Shown here piece after piece: positions 25,053-38,873 of a stretch of DNA of 64,000 nt (positions are counted from its first letter, which is position 1; the number at the start of each line of letters is the position of its first letter). Location: positions 30,902,666 through 30,966,665 of the forward strand of contig NC_091752.1 of NCBI RefSeq assembly GCF_043380555.1. Direction: 5' to 3'. Source of the stretch: Nothobranchius furzeri. Lineage: Eukaryota; Chordata; Actinopteri; Cyprinodontiformes; Nothobranchiidae. A program made the translations under genes and the position numbers. The notes under the pieces are model-generated. The model was not told the DNA's origin. It did no database searches and worked only from the letters and a program-made list of their open reading frames with translations.

Positions 25053-25251
25053 GTGAGTTGCATATAAATCAGTACTTTACATCTACTAATGAACTGACCT
25101 CGCTTTTTTCAAACCGGTGTCACTCTGTCTGTATCAGTGTTGTCAGGCCCTTCAAAAGCTCAGCTGTGCCTGTGCTCATACATCCAAAAGACAAAGCTGC
25201 AGCAGTCACCCACGGCAATACCATCCTCTGATTTTACTGACTTTAATGCAA

Positions 25252-25324
<73 letters not shown>

Positions 25325-28300
25325 AATGTTGAACACATTTGACAATTAAAGGTACACGTAAGAATTTTACAGTGAAGCAATCACAAAACGGTGTACAGTC
25401 TTGTTGGTGGGAAGGTTGCATTGAAACAGATTTCCTTATCAGCTGGGTGGGGGGGCTGTCAGTTTTTATCTTTTTAGAAAGGATGAAGAGGGATGTAGTT
25501 TTTGTTTACCCTGTGAGCCCGCGGGGATGCCAAGAGTGTGTCAGCCGACATTGCAGCTCCATCATTGTAATTCTACACTGGCTGACTGACTGTAAAGGTC
25601 TTAAGCCAGTAAGCAAGAGTGACCCAGAAGTAAGCATGCACTCCTAAGAAACCATGGTATCTTTTTAGTTTTTCTTCTAATATCTGGAAAAGATGGCTAA
25701 CATTGAGCTAACAATGCTAATGGTGAATAATAAGAAAATTAATGGCTGTAAAAATATATCAAGATAGTTTTTTTTCAGTTACCAACAACTCACTATTAAA
25801 GTGAAATGCATTTATTTCCTTATCAGCTGACTGTGTTTGACTCATCTTTGCTTGTCACCTAAAATCTTCTGTAGCTGAGCTGTAACCCACATGATGGGAG
25901 GCAAGGAGTCATCCTGTTGTTTGGGGAGGGGAAATTGACTGCAGTACCTAAGTTTTGCCACAGGATTTTATTTATACTTCATGCATTTGTAAGCTGCTAG
26001 AGGAACATGCGTTTAGACACCCCGCTGAAAAAAGAACAGCATAGACCAATATAGGTGTTACCAACATACAGTGGATATCAAAAATCTTCACACCCCTGGT
26101 AAAACGTCAGGTATCTGTGCTGTAAAAAAATGAGATACACTTTGAGATGTGAGCTATAAATGGCACCACTCAATAAAAAAAGCTAACTTAAATATTTTAG
26201 GTGGAGGGAGGAAAACCAAAAAATCTCAAACAATGTGGCTACATAAGTGTACACACCCTCTTACAAGTAGAGGTGTGGCTGGGTTCAGAATAAAGCAATC
26301 ACATTCAAAATCATGTTAATCAGGGGTCAGCGTGCACCTGGCATCATTTAAAGTGCCTCTGATTAACCCCAAATACAGTTCAGCTGCTCTAGTAGGTCTT
26401 TCCTGATATTTTGTTAGTTGCACCCCACAGCAAAAGCATTGGTCCACAGAGAGCTTAGAAAGCATTAGAGGGATTTCATTGCTTAAAGATATTGGTCAGG
26501 TGAAGGTTAAAAAAAATGATTTCCAAGGCATTATATATACCGCAAAATGCAGTGAAGACAGTCATCATCAAGTGGAGAAAATATGGCACGACAATAATAT
26601 CACCAAGAACTTGATGTCCTACCAAAATTGATGAAGAGAAGTGATCAGGGAGGCTACCAAGAGGCCTACAGCAACAGGAGCTGCAGGAATATCTGGCACG
26701 TACTGGCCGTGTGGTACATGTGACAAAATCTCCTGCATTCTCATCTGAGCTATAGTGGCAGGATGAAAGCCTTTCCTTATGAAGAAAAACATCTTAAGTC
26801 AGGTTACATTTTGCAAAAACACATCTGAAGTCCCCCAAAAGCATGTGGGAATAAGTGTTATTGTCTGGATGGAATTTTTGGTTTGGTGCAAAAACAATAC
26901 TGCACATCACCAAAAGACCGCCATACCCACAGTAAAGCTTGGTGGTGGCAGCATCATGCTTTGGGACTGTTTTTTTTTTTTTTTTTAATTGGGGCCTTAG
27001 TTGAGATAGAGGGAAACATGAACAATTCCAAATACCAGTCAATATAGGCAAAAACCTTCAGGCTTCTGCCAGAAAGCTGAACATGAGGAGGAACTTCATC
27101 TTTCAGTTTGACAATGACCCAAATAATACATCCAAATCAACAAAGGAATGACTTCAGTTTTGGAACGGCCCAGCCAGAGTCCAGACCTGAATCTGGTGAT
27201 CTGAAGATGGGTGTTCACAGGGGATACCCTCACAATCTGAAAGTTTTGGGGTGTTTCTGCAAAGAAGAGTGGGCAAGTCTTCAAAGGTCAAACTGTTCCA
27301 TACCGATAGACTCATACCCTAAACGACTGAGTAATAAAACCATAAGGTGCTGGAACAAAGTTTTAGTTTAAGGGTTTGCACACTTATGCAACCATATTAT
27401 TTTAGGTTTTCTGGATTTCTTCCCTCCACCTAAAGGATTTCATTTTTTTCTTCAATTGAGTGGTGTAGTTTATAGGACACAATAAAGGTGGTAAGTCGTT
27501 TGTGTACAGCACAAGAACCTGGCATTTTACCTGGGGTGTGTAGACTTCTGATACCCACTGTATGTTGTGTTTTGTTGCTGGTTTAGCTGGTAGACCAGCA
27601 TACGATGCTGGTCCAGTATGCTGGTTCAAGATGGAATGCTTGTCAAGCATCCTGGTCTAGGATGGGATGCTGAACCAGCACACCAGCACTAACACACAAC
27701 CTTTGCTAGTTATTTCTCTCAGCAGGGCACAGTACTGAGCTGAATACAATGGTCCCTCACTATAATGTGGCTTACCATTTGCAGCCTTGCATTTTCGCAG
27801 ATTTGTTTTGTGGAATTTTGCATGTTTTTATTTTTTTACAACCTACAGGTACAAAGCTTTGAACTTTGAGAGTGTTTAAAGAACTAAATGAGTGAAAATG
27901 CTAAGGCCTGTCTGAGAAATGGATATACGTGTCTAGTGAGGGGTTTCACAGCCTTAAAACATTTTGTGGAAGTAGAAGAAGAGGAGCGCGCTGTGCCACG
28001 GCTGGAGAATATAAGCAATTAGTACTCCCGCATCTTTATATCTAAGAAAACGCGGGTCTCTAAGTGACAAGAGCCTGCAAGGATGGAGTGAGTGTGTGGA
28101 AACAACTGTTTACACATGCACACGTGCTTGAATTAATCCTCCCACTGCCTTCATGGGTGACCCCGCAAAGAAAGTTGATGGTTCATCCCTTGTGGCAGGG
28201 GTGAGGAGTGAGCACCACCTCACCCCTGCCACGTGGACCTCAAGGGATAAACCATCAATCCTGCTCAATGGTCAACTTTCTTTGCAGAGTCACCCATGAA

Positions 28301-31300
28301 AACAGTGGGAGGGTTAAACCTGTTGAGAAACAGAGATTGTGTATTGTCATCTATAACGACTGTAAAAAAAAAAAAAAAAATACATAAAAAACGAAGCTGA
28401 TTACTTTGCAGGCTTTGCCCGTTGCAGGTCATTGTTAGAATACAACTCTAATGAGGGACCACCGTATCAATAAATGAGCCTGCAGTTACTCAACGTAGAT
28501 GCTTCCGAAGTCGACACTGAAATATGTAAACCTGTGTAGATCCATTCTGTTTTGTGTTAACAGGATAGACATATTGATGTTCAGCTCTTGTTAGATTGTG
28601 ATCAGCTGAGTGACTTTTTCAGGTCACACTTGGCTCTCTGGTGTAGAGCAGCGATGCAAAGCAGAATTGTATTTGTCACAAATGTACTGTGATTGAAGAA
28701 AAATGTTCAAATCTGAATGATTGAAATACTTAATCGGAATATTCCGGGTAAAAATCAACAGGAGTTGTAGTTGAGGAAAGAACATCATCACTGTCTGAAC
28801 AACTAATTGTCTAAGAGGATTTTTGAGTCATGGGATGCTAATTTATTTGAGGTTTCCTAAATTATAACACTTAACAAAGAAAGAAATGTTTAAAATTTGA
28901 TTCCAAAATTAACTTGGTGCTCAGTGTGTCATGTAAATCATAAGGTCTGTGAATATGTTGCTGGTGTTAGGAACATCATTTGGAAAATCAACTCTGGATA
29001 TAAGGTGACTGCTGTGTAGCAATGCATCTTAAATCATCTGTTAGGACTTTCTTTCAGACAATTGGCACCATCTTCAGTAATACAGATTGCAAAGAATGTG
29101 TGAGTGAAGTTCACACATGTAGGTGTTTAATTATCACATCTAAATGTGATACAGATCAACACACTGCACTGTTTTAATCCTGTTAGCCTTGCATGCTGAA
29201 CATGGAGACATTTCCACAGATTGATGCTTCTTTCCTCTGCTTTCAGGTCGCACGCTGTTGGACAGGCTTTGTTTGTTTCATGGTGACGGGTCTACAGAGG
29301 AGGAGGCGAGGGAATTGTGTCACCGCATGCTGGATCATGGTCTGCTGCACCCCTTTAGTGACAGCACCACAGAACATCACAGTGACGGGACAGTCTCTGC
29401 AGTGTTCACCGTGAGACCTCCCTCTTCTTCTTAAGCTGACTTAGTTTACAAAACCGAGTCACAATAAATTACTTTGCATCAGCTTGGCCCAAAGCTAAAA
29501 TGATTTGATTTTGCAGATATTATTTTAGAACTGTAAATGGTCAGGTTACATTCTCAAAATCCATTCTTGTATAACTCAGGTGTTAGAAAAATGCACAATG
29601 TACGTCTAAAATATGACGCTGCTCAACACAAGTTTCCACTTTAATCTTCTTTTTTTTTTTACCCATTGCTCTTCTGCTCCTAATATAAATGTTGTCTGTT
29701 GCCATATCTCCCAGAGTTGGATAAGATGGGGACAAAAGTGTTTGTAACCAACCCACTCGTACTCCTTTAGCTTAGCATAAACAATGTAAGTGAATGGTAA
29801 CAGCTAGTATTTAGTGTGAAAGTCATGGAAATTACTCTGTAGTGATCCTAATTTTTCTTGGTGATCTCAAGAATGAAATTGACTGCAAACGAAAACAAGA
29901 AGCAACATGAAGGAATTGCAGGAGCTGATTTAGCCTTGGGACTACATTACGACAAATCGCTGCAACAATTTCTTTGTACAGATACAAAACAAAGTGCATC
30001 TTCAATGGCGCTAAGTGATGTCGTATTAACTCTAATTCCTTGGATGTTGCAGGGCTATTATAAATTACTGTAACTGATTTTCAGCAAACATTGTCACCTC
30101 CAGTTTTACTGTATAAAATATACATTTCCCTCTATAACAGTAAAACAGGAAGTGTTTGCATTTTGAAGCCACTGCATCCTTTGCCTGCGCCTTGCTGTGG
30201 CGGTTGTAATGTAGTCCCAAGTGTAAATCAATTCCTGTAATTTGTTCATTTTATAATTTTCCATTTGCAGCTCATGATTGTTGAGGTCACCAGGAAATAG
30301 AGGGATCTTTAGTATCACATGCAGTGCTAGCTGTTACCATTCACTTACATTGTTTATGCTAAGCTAAAGCTAATGGGACACTGCCAGATTAGGAGAATGA
30401 CTGGGCTGGTTTCAAAATGCTTTTTCCCACGTCTTTACCTATGGGGAATGTGGCAACAAACTATATTTCACTTAGGTTAAGATGGAATTAGCAAATGTAC
30501 ATAATGTGCATGTTCATGAAACACCCTCACGTGGGGGGAAAGCAGTCACAGCTTTGATGCAATGTGAAAAGATAATCCAGTGTGTGTAACTGGTTCATGT
30601 CCGATTTAATTTCATTGCCTGAAGAGCAGTGATGCATGAAGACTGGATGGCCATGTGAGAGTTGACTTTATGAATCTTTCATTATTCAGTGCAGTCAGAC
30701 CTAATCACCAAGTCATAACATTCACCTGCTCAGTTCATTAGGGTCGTTTGGAGAAACCTCTTTGTAATTAAGTTTCCAGATTTATTCATCTGATTCATAT
30801 AAAAGGCAGCCATTTCTTGCATGGTAGAATTGAATTCAAGACACTCTGCAAATATTTTACACCTGGCATGTATATGTTTCTGTAGATTGGTGCAAAATTC
30901 CTAAAATTTATAATATATTAGTGTTTTTAATACCAGAAACGGAGAATTTTATTGAAAAGTGATTTATATTTTCATTCATTTTTGATCAAAAATATGATTT
31001 TTTTTTCACCCAACTATTAATGTGATAATGTCTCAGTGAAACAACTGACCAGCGAAATGGAAACGGTCAAAAATTCTTCCCCAGACACCATAATCTCTAA
31101 AGCTGTTTATCATAGATTCAAAGCTCTCGGATACAAAAACATCCCGTTTCTGCTCGCACACTACACATTCAACACAAGCTGCATGCGCTGAGTAAAATCA
31201 CAGTTCCATGCACAAGTTAAGATGAATTTACATTCAAGACACAGGCATTTTCTTGCAGAATTGGATTAACCGCTCTCCCTCCGACACAGAAATTCTTACA

Positions 31301-34300
31301 CACAAGTACACATCTGTGCTTACGTAGACCATCTGCTGACCATGTTATGCAACAGCTCCACGTGCCTCAGGCTCAAGCTGCTCTTCTCTAGCAAAAAGCT
31401 CATCATGTCAGGATTGGACAGAGTTGTCCCTGCGCCGATCTTGCCCTGGAGATGTGTATTATTCAGCTTGACCAAAAATAACCTCAGCAGTTGCCATGAA
31501 GAGTTAAGATCTTGTAGTAAATCTTCTCTATCTGCTAGCACACCTTTTAAAATGATGTGTCTAGTATTTGATTGGTTTTCTTGTCTTTTTGGAACCAAGC
31601 GTTCTTAAATAATCAAAATCGCAATTATGTCTTGATATTGGTGCCAATAAATGACCAACATAAGCTCTGGTTCCCTTGGGTGTGGGTTTAAGCTTGCACC
31701 CCACAGATCTCATTAGATGTATAGTTGGGCAGTTGTGTATGTAGATGAGCATACACATCAGCATCTTGTGCCATTTAATCTGTTTCTGGTTAGTTTTTGT
31801 ATATTTCAAAGTTATCCTGCTGTCCATTGGGAAACCATGGAAATTGTTTTGTGTTGGTGACTGAGTGTAATGGGATGGGGAAGTTGTTAAAGGTGCAATA
31901 TGTAAGAATTCTACTGTGAAATAATCACTAAACAGTCTAATTCATCAATCATGTTGGAATGAAGGTTGTACTGAAATGGATTTAATTCTCAGCCACCTGG
32001 GCCGGGTCAGGTCAGTTTTCGTTCTTTTGAAAATAACAAAAGTGGTACTACCGGAGTCTGAGGTTGCAAAATCTGCAACAAGTTAAAGGGATACTTAGCA
32101 ACTTTTTTATATTTTTAAACCATTTACTTGAGCCAGCATGTACTAAAATGATAACCCTTAACGGGGTCAATGAAAGGCCACCCAGCGCCTATCTCCCCCT
32201 GTGGCCAGTATATTCCACTTGCTACTTCAGACTGGTGTGTCGATCTGTTGTGAAAGTTGAACTGACATACCTGGCGCTGCAGTCTGGTTCCAGCATGTTT
32301 GCTGCATGTTTTAGATCGTGAACACAGCTGATTTGTTTAGTTTAGCGATGAATCACTCCTGTGGACTCTGTTGAAGGCTGGGGAGATTAAACTGTTAGTT
32401 TAAGTTGTTAAAAAAACGAACAAACAGCAAGATTTTTGTTTTCGGTTCTACAGACACTGGGGGCTGCTAAAAGCTAGCCAAATCTGCCCACTTCCCCTTT
32501 AACGCAGCAGTGTCGTCATGTGTAATTCAACACCATTGTTAATACCGACAAGCGTGTCTGCTGAGATTTCCATGTCCTGATATGGGAATGCACATCACTC
32601 AGTGCAGCTGCTTGCTGAAGTAAACAGTTAGAATAATATGTCATGAGGCTATTTTTAATACATTTGTACAATTAACATGATTCTTATTTGTTTGCATCCT
32701 TACTAAATGATGGTTTATGGGCAAATTTGTTTAAGCCCTGTGTGACCTCTAATTAGATTAGGGAACAGAAAAATGCATCTTGACACACATTAAAAAAGTG
32801 TTAAAACACGCCATGTCAAAAACTGTTTATTTCATTTATCTGCTCAAAAGCCAAACTTTTTCTAAATGAGCATGGATTAGAAACATGTTCATATTATGAA
32901 TCTGTTAAAAAAGCCTGGTCACCTACTTCCTCAATATGTATGGTTTCTCGACAGCACTACAATGTGGCAAAAAATATTTAGTCAGCCACCAATAGTGCAA
33001 GTTCTCCCGCTTAAAAAGATGAGAGGCCTGTAATTTTCCTCATAGGTAAACCTCAACTATGAGAGACAAAATGAAGAAAAAAAAAGTCCAGAAATAAAGA
33101 ATTTATTTGAAAATTATGTAAGTATTTGATCTCCTACAAACAAGCAATATTTTTGGACCTGACCTGTAACTTCTATGAGAGGCTTCTTTGTCCTCCACTC
33201 ACTACCTGTATTAACGGTACTTGTTAGAACTCGTTTTCAGTATAAAAGACACCTGTCCACAATCTCAGTCAAACTCCACTATGGCCAAGACTAAAGGGCA
33301 GTCAAAGGACACCAGAAACAAAAATGTTAAATGCCAAAAGGAAATTATTTTCCAATATAATTCTGCCCAACCGTCACAAGCCTCGTGTTTTATTCCACAC
33401 TGTTGAGACCATTCTGACTGCTCCACAGAGTGATGGTTTAGAACCTTCTTCAGAAGCTTGTGGAACATTTTTTAATTTCTTTTTGGATAAAGTGAATAAT
33501 ATCAAGGCCCTCATATCACCTCCTGTTGTTGATCCTTCAGCCTCAGATCCTTGCTCTGCTGCTCTCAACCAGTTTGAACTTGTGACTTTATATTTTCTCT
33601 GTGAGACTGTTGGTCATCCGACGCCCTCAGGTTTCCCTGCCGATACTATTCCACCTCGATTTTTTTAAGAGGTTTTTTCTGTTCTAGGTCCATCTGTTCT
33701 GTCTATTATTAATAGCAGTCTAACTTCAGGTGTGGTTCCTAGAACCCTTAAACATGCAATAGTGCAGCCCCTGATCAAAATGCCTGGTTTGGATCCCACT
33801 GTGCTCTCAAATTTTAGGCCCATTTCCAAGCATCCATTTTTATCTAAAATCCTTGAGATAGTTGTTTACAACCAGTTAAAATCTTTTTTAGATGATAACA
33901 ATGTTTTGGAGATTTTTCAGTCAGGTTTTAAGTCTCTTCACAGCACGGAATCTGCTCTGTTGAGAGTTTTTAACGACATCCTCCTTGCCACAGATGTGGG
34001 AGATTCTGTAATGTTAGCTCTCTTAGACTTGACTGCCGCTTTTGACACAGTGGACCATAATATTTTAATGGCACGCTTGGAGCAATGTGTCGGGATTCGT
34101 GGCACTGCCCTGGAGTGGTTCAGATCATGTCTGGCAAAGATAAGTTTCTGTGTCAGCTTAAACAGTTTCCACTCTTCCTCTGCTCCATTGTCATGTGGGG
34201 TTCCTCAGGGCTCAATACTTGGTCCTCTACTTTTTAGTTTGTTTGCTGCCTCTAGGGTACATTTTTAGGAAGCACAAAATTGCCTTCCATTGCTATGCAG

Positions 34301-37300
34301 ACGATACATAGATGTATCTCCCGCTAAAACAACGGGATGGCTGCAGTATAAAATCTCTAGCTGTTTGTTTGGATGAGGCAAAATCATGGATGGCTTTTAA
34401 CTTTTAATGAGAAAAAGACAGAGATAATTGTCTTTGGTACTGGTACCTTGAGCAGGCCCACTCCTTTGGACTTAGGCCCCCTGGCACTGCACAGAAAGCC
34501 AACAGTGACCAACTTGGGCCTTAAAATGGACAGTGATTTTAGGTTGGACAGTCAGATCAGTGCTGTTGTCAAATCCAGCTTCTTTCATTTGAGACAGTTG
34601 GCAAAGGTTAGCACATTTTTGACTAAAGAGGATTTTAAAAGTGTAATCCATGCTTTTATTACAACTCGTCTGGATTACTGTAACTCTTTGTATTTTGGTA
34701 TGAGCCAGTCCTCACTGTCTCGACTTCAGCGTGTGCAAAATTGGAAACAAAACCAAAACTGGTACAGGGACGAGTGAACACATCACTCCTGTTTTATTGT
34801 CACTGCACTGGCTTCCTGTCCATTTTAGGGTCCATTTTAAACTTTTATTTGTTTTTAAGTCTTTAAACTGTCTTGCCCCACCCTACCTCTCTGAGCTATT
34901 GCACATTCACTCCTCCTCTCGGTCGCTCAGGTCACCTGATCAGTTGCTCCTGGACGTTCCAAGGACACAGCGTAAGCTCAGAGGAGATAGGGCCTTCGCT
35001 GTTGCTGCTCCCAGACTATGGAACTCTTTGCCGGCACATCTTAGAAAGGCCTCCTCACTGGAAACTTTTAAATCATCTTTAAAGACCCACCTTTTTAGCT
35101 TGGCTTTTAACACCGTATAAAGTTTTTGATTTCTATTTGATTTTAGTGTTTTATTTTTGTGTGCTTTTAACTTTATACTGTATTCTATTTTATTCTGTTT
35201 CATGCTTTTATGTTTTTATATTCAGCACTTGGTCAGTAAGCGCTGTTTTTAAAAGTGCTTTATAAATAAAGTTGCCTTGGCTTGACTTGTAGACCTGCAT
35301 CAGGCTGGGAAGACTGAATCTGTAATATGTATGCAGCTTGGTGTGAAGAAATCAACTGTGGGAGTAATTATTAGAAAGTGGAAGGGATGCAAGACCACTG
35401 ATAATCTCCCTCGATTAGGGGCTCCACGTGGGGCCAAAATGATCACAAGAACTGTGAGCAAAAATCCCAGAATGACACGGAGAGGCCTGGTGAAAGTTAC
35501 AAATGCTAGGGACTTAAATCCTGCAGTGCCAGACGTGTCCCCCTGCTTAAGCCAGTGTGAAGGCCCATCTGAAGTTTGTTAGAGAGCATTTGGATGAACC
35601 AGAAGAGGATTGGGAGAATGTTAGATGAAACAAAAATAGAACTTTTGGTATAAACCGTAGCCATCGTGTTTGGAGGAGAAATAATGATGGGTTGCATCCA
35701 AAGAACACCATACCTACTGTAAAGCATGGTGGTGGTAACATCATGCTTTGGGGCTGTTTTTCTGCAAAGAGACCAGGGTGACTGATCCCTGTAATGGAAA
35801 GAAAGAATGGGGCCATGTATAGTCGGAATTTGAGTGAAAACATCCTCCTGGCATTGAAGATGAAACGTGGCTGGGTATTTCAGCATGACAATGATCCCCA
35901 AAGATGCCGCCTGGGTGATGAATGAGTGGGTTTGTAAGAAACATTTCAAAATCCTGGAGTGGCTTAGCCAGTCTGTAGATCTCAACCTTATAAAAAAAAT
36001 CTTTGGAGGGAGTTGAAAGTGCTTGTTGCCCAGCAACAGCCCCAAAACATCACTGCTCTGGAGGAGATGTGCATGGAGGAATGGGCCAAAATACCAGTGA
36101 CAAAGTGTGAAGACTTACAAAAAACGTTTGACCTCTGTTGGCAATAAAGGTAACAAAGTACTGAGATGAACGTTTGATATTGACCAAATAATTATTTTTT
36201 CCAACATAATTTGCAAATGAACCCTTGAAAAATCAGACCAAGATATTTTCTGGATTTTTTTTCTGATTTTGTCTCTCATAGTTAAGGTTATGGACATTAC
36301 AGCCCTCTTTTATTTCTAGGTGGGAGAACTTGTACAATTGGAGACTGACTAAACACTTTACTGGAGAAAAAAATTAACATATTACCCATAAATAAACTTC
36401 CCCCAGATGGGGCTTCATGTGGGGTATTCATTTTAAAATATTTAAAAGATGTAAAGAAGGAAAGTATCACATTTAACAAACCAATTCTGCTTGAACAATG
36501 CACATTCAAAAAAAATAATACTGATAGATAAAATTTTGGACCGAGCTCAAATAATCATGGTTCTTCTCACTGTGGAAAGTTTTGCATAGAAAGACCTGAT
36601 GGTGAACGTTGGTGTAAAACAGTAATTGTCAGGTTTTGAACTTGTGTGCAGGAGGAGCAGCTCTACACCTGGGCGTCTGTTGGCCTCCCAGTTTCCTCCA
36701 ACTTGTGGGAGCTCTATGGAGGGCGATCTACAGGCCGAGGTCTGAGATCCCCTTTGCATCGATCAATGTCCAAGACTACTGGAGGGCTTCACTTTCAGGT
36801 TTGTCACGCCTGTCCTGTTCACTATTTTAACAGCAAGTTTGCCTACTTAGTGCATTTATCTTTTAATACATTCTTCTGGAATTATTTCAGTGAACTTTCT
36901 CCTGAAAAGATTGCCCCCCAAAAAATATTAATGAAATAAAAATTATCAATATAAGGATCTCAGGAAGATGACAAGCTTTCTTAAAAAACCTCCATACTCT
37001 CTAAGCTGTGATTTATGTTTGTCCACTAGAGGGCAGACTTGTTCAGAGAAAGCTGTGAAGCTGTGCCAGAGGAGCTCCCTGTGTCCTGAAATAGATTTTT
37101 TTTAATGATAATTTTAACTGAGGATTATTCTTAGGATTTAACCATGTGATCTGTTTTGAGGGTTTACAAAAGAGGCTCAGTGAGACTTGCTGTCTCTCAG
37201 GTTAAATCTCCTCTCATCCCTGCTTTATACTCCGGAGCCACTGATGGGGTCCAGACATTATGGACTTTTCTTGACCTTCTTAAACTGATAGCTTTGTTTC

Positions 37301-38794
37301 CATCTTTGTAAACTGTATTTTACAGTAAATGCAATTAATTTTTTTCATAAAGTCGTGTTTTTTATTTCACTCATTATGCGCTTTTTAGCCGTTTGAATAA
37401 GATTGTTCTTTTCTTTTTCCCTCTTTCTGGTTGCCTGACAGACAGAATCCAGCAGGTTGAAGGTGGCAGGACAGTCGTCCCCTGAGGATGAAAGTGGTCT
37501 AATCCCTCAGCTGGAGAGGACAATCGATGACTTGAAGAATAAAATTGCTGCGTTGCAGAGCCAGCAGGCCTCCTTGGCAGAAAGCAATGAGGATAAGATG
37601 GGAGCGCTGGGAAATGCCTCTGAAGGGACGTTGAAAATGAGGAAAGAAAAGCTGGGGATGCTGTGCCAGGAGGCATCTGTCCAGACGTCCCCTGTGGATG
37701 AGGGGGTCAAATTTGAAGTGACATTTAATGAAGGACCGTACCGCCTGGGTTCTGAGAAGGGCTTTGTCTGCACTTGCCCAAAAAAGCTGCAGGGTAGCAT
37801 CCATCCAGGTCCTCCACCTCTGCCTCTCCCATTAATTTCAGGTTGTTTGCCTCCACCTCCTCCACCACCTTTCCCCCCTCAATCCATATCTGGCATGGGA
37901 CCACGTCCTCCTCCTCCTCCACCACCACCTCCCCCTCCACCACCAGGTTTTGGCCCTCCTCCTCCTCCTCCTCCTCCACCTGGTTTCGCACCTCCACCAC
38001 CACCTCCTCCTCCACCAGGAATGGGCCCCCCTCCTCCACCCCCAGCTCCAGGCTTTGGCCTTCGACTTCCTCCGACAGCTCAGGAAGCCGTCCCTGCCAA
38101 ACCTGTGATAGAGCCCCCCAAGCCAATGAAGCCACTCTACTGGACCCGCATCCAGCTGCACACGAAGAAGTAAGCTGTGCAGCAGAAAGTAACGATAGAT
38201 ATGGATCATTCGTGCAAAGATAGTAAAGACTTGAGAGGAAGCTTGTCCACTTAAGATTAGGATCAGCCACATGCTGCGATGGTAACCGAGATGCTAGCCT
38301 TGTGGAAAAGGAAAGCGATGCAATCCAGTAATTGTGGTCAGCAGAGAATTGACTTGAACCAGGTTTTCGTTCCTTATTAGAGCTTGGAAAAATAGAGCTG
38401 CCTGAAAGTCTAAAAATACACGTCTTAATTTTTAGCTGCATATGAGGAACTTAATAGTGAATTTGACGACTGATGGATTTGACAAGTTTGTACCTTCTGG
38501 ACTTTTACTTAGCAATGAAAAAGACTACTCATAAAACAGCTTTGGGGTACTTTTTCAGCCACAGAGTGACAGATTAAAACTCTTCCATTTAGTAGTTTAT
38601 AATTTCTTTCATCCCTCAGAAACACCTCACCACTGGTGTGGGAAACAATCGATGAACCAGCTGTAGAGTTTGGAGAATTTGTGGAGTTGTTCGCCAAAGG
38701 TGCTGTGAAAGAAAAGAAGAAGCCAATTTCAGACACAATCAGCAAGGCAAAAACCAAACAGGTGGGTGTTCAGTCCTGCAGAACTTCATCTGTG

Positions 38795-38873
<79 letters not shown>

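Larger units (their letters stand above)
32960..36362 (+). mobile_element. Tc1-like transposon split by an L2 LINE
   Basis: Left end GTGGCAAAAAATATTTAGTC then AGCCACC..., right end ...GGGAGAACTTGTACAATTGG then AGACTGACTAAACACTTT, the typical inverted termini of a common fish Tc1 family. Coding remnants lie on both sides of an inserted LINE. Before it, MAKTKGQSKDTRNKN starts at 33281. After it, from 35290, the frame resumes as ...DLHQAGKTESVICMQLGVKKSTVG. The right terminus is eroded. With the LINE removed the element would be about 1.45 kb, normal for the family. Confidence 0.88.

Noticed and set aside
37725..38441. Long minus-strand and alternate-frame ORFs (up to 238 codons) over the FH1 exon
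   Set aside because: Poly-proline codons give stop-poor Glu/Val, Arg/Trp or Ser/Thr repeats in other frames. The + strand frame is the conserved formin.
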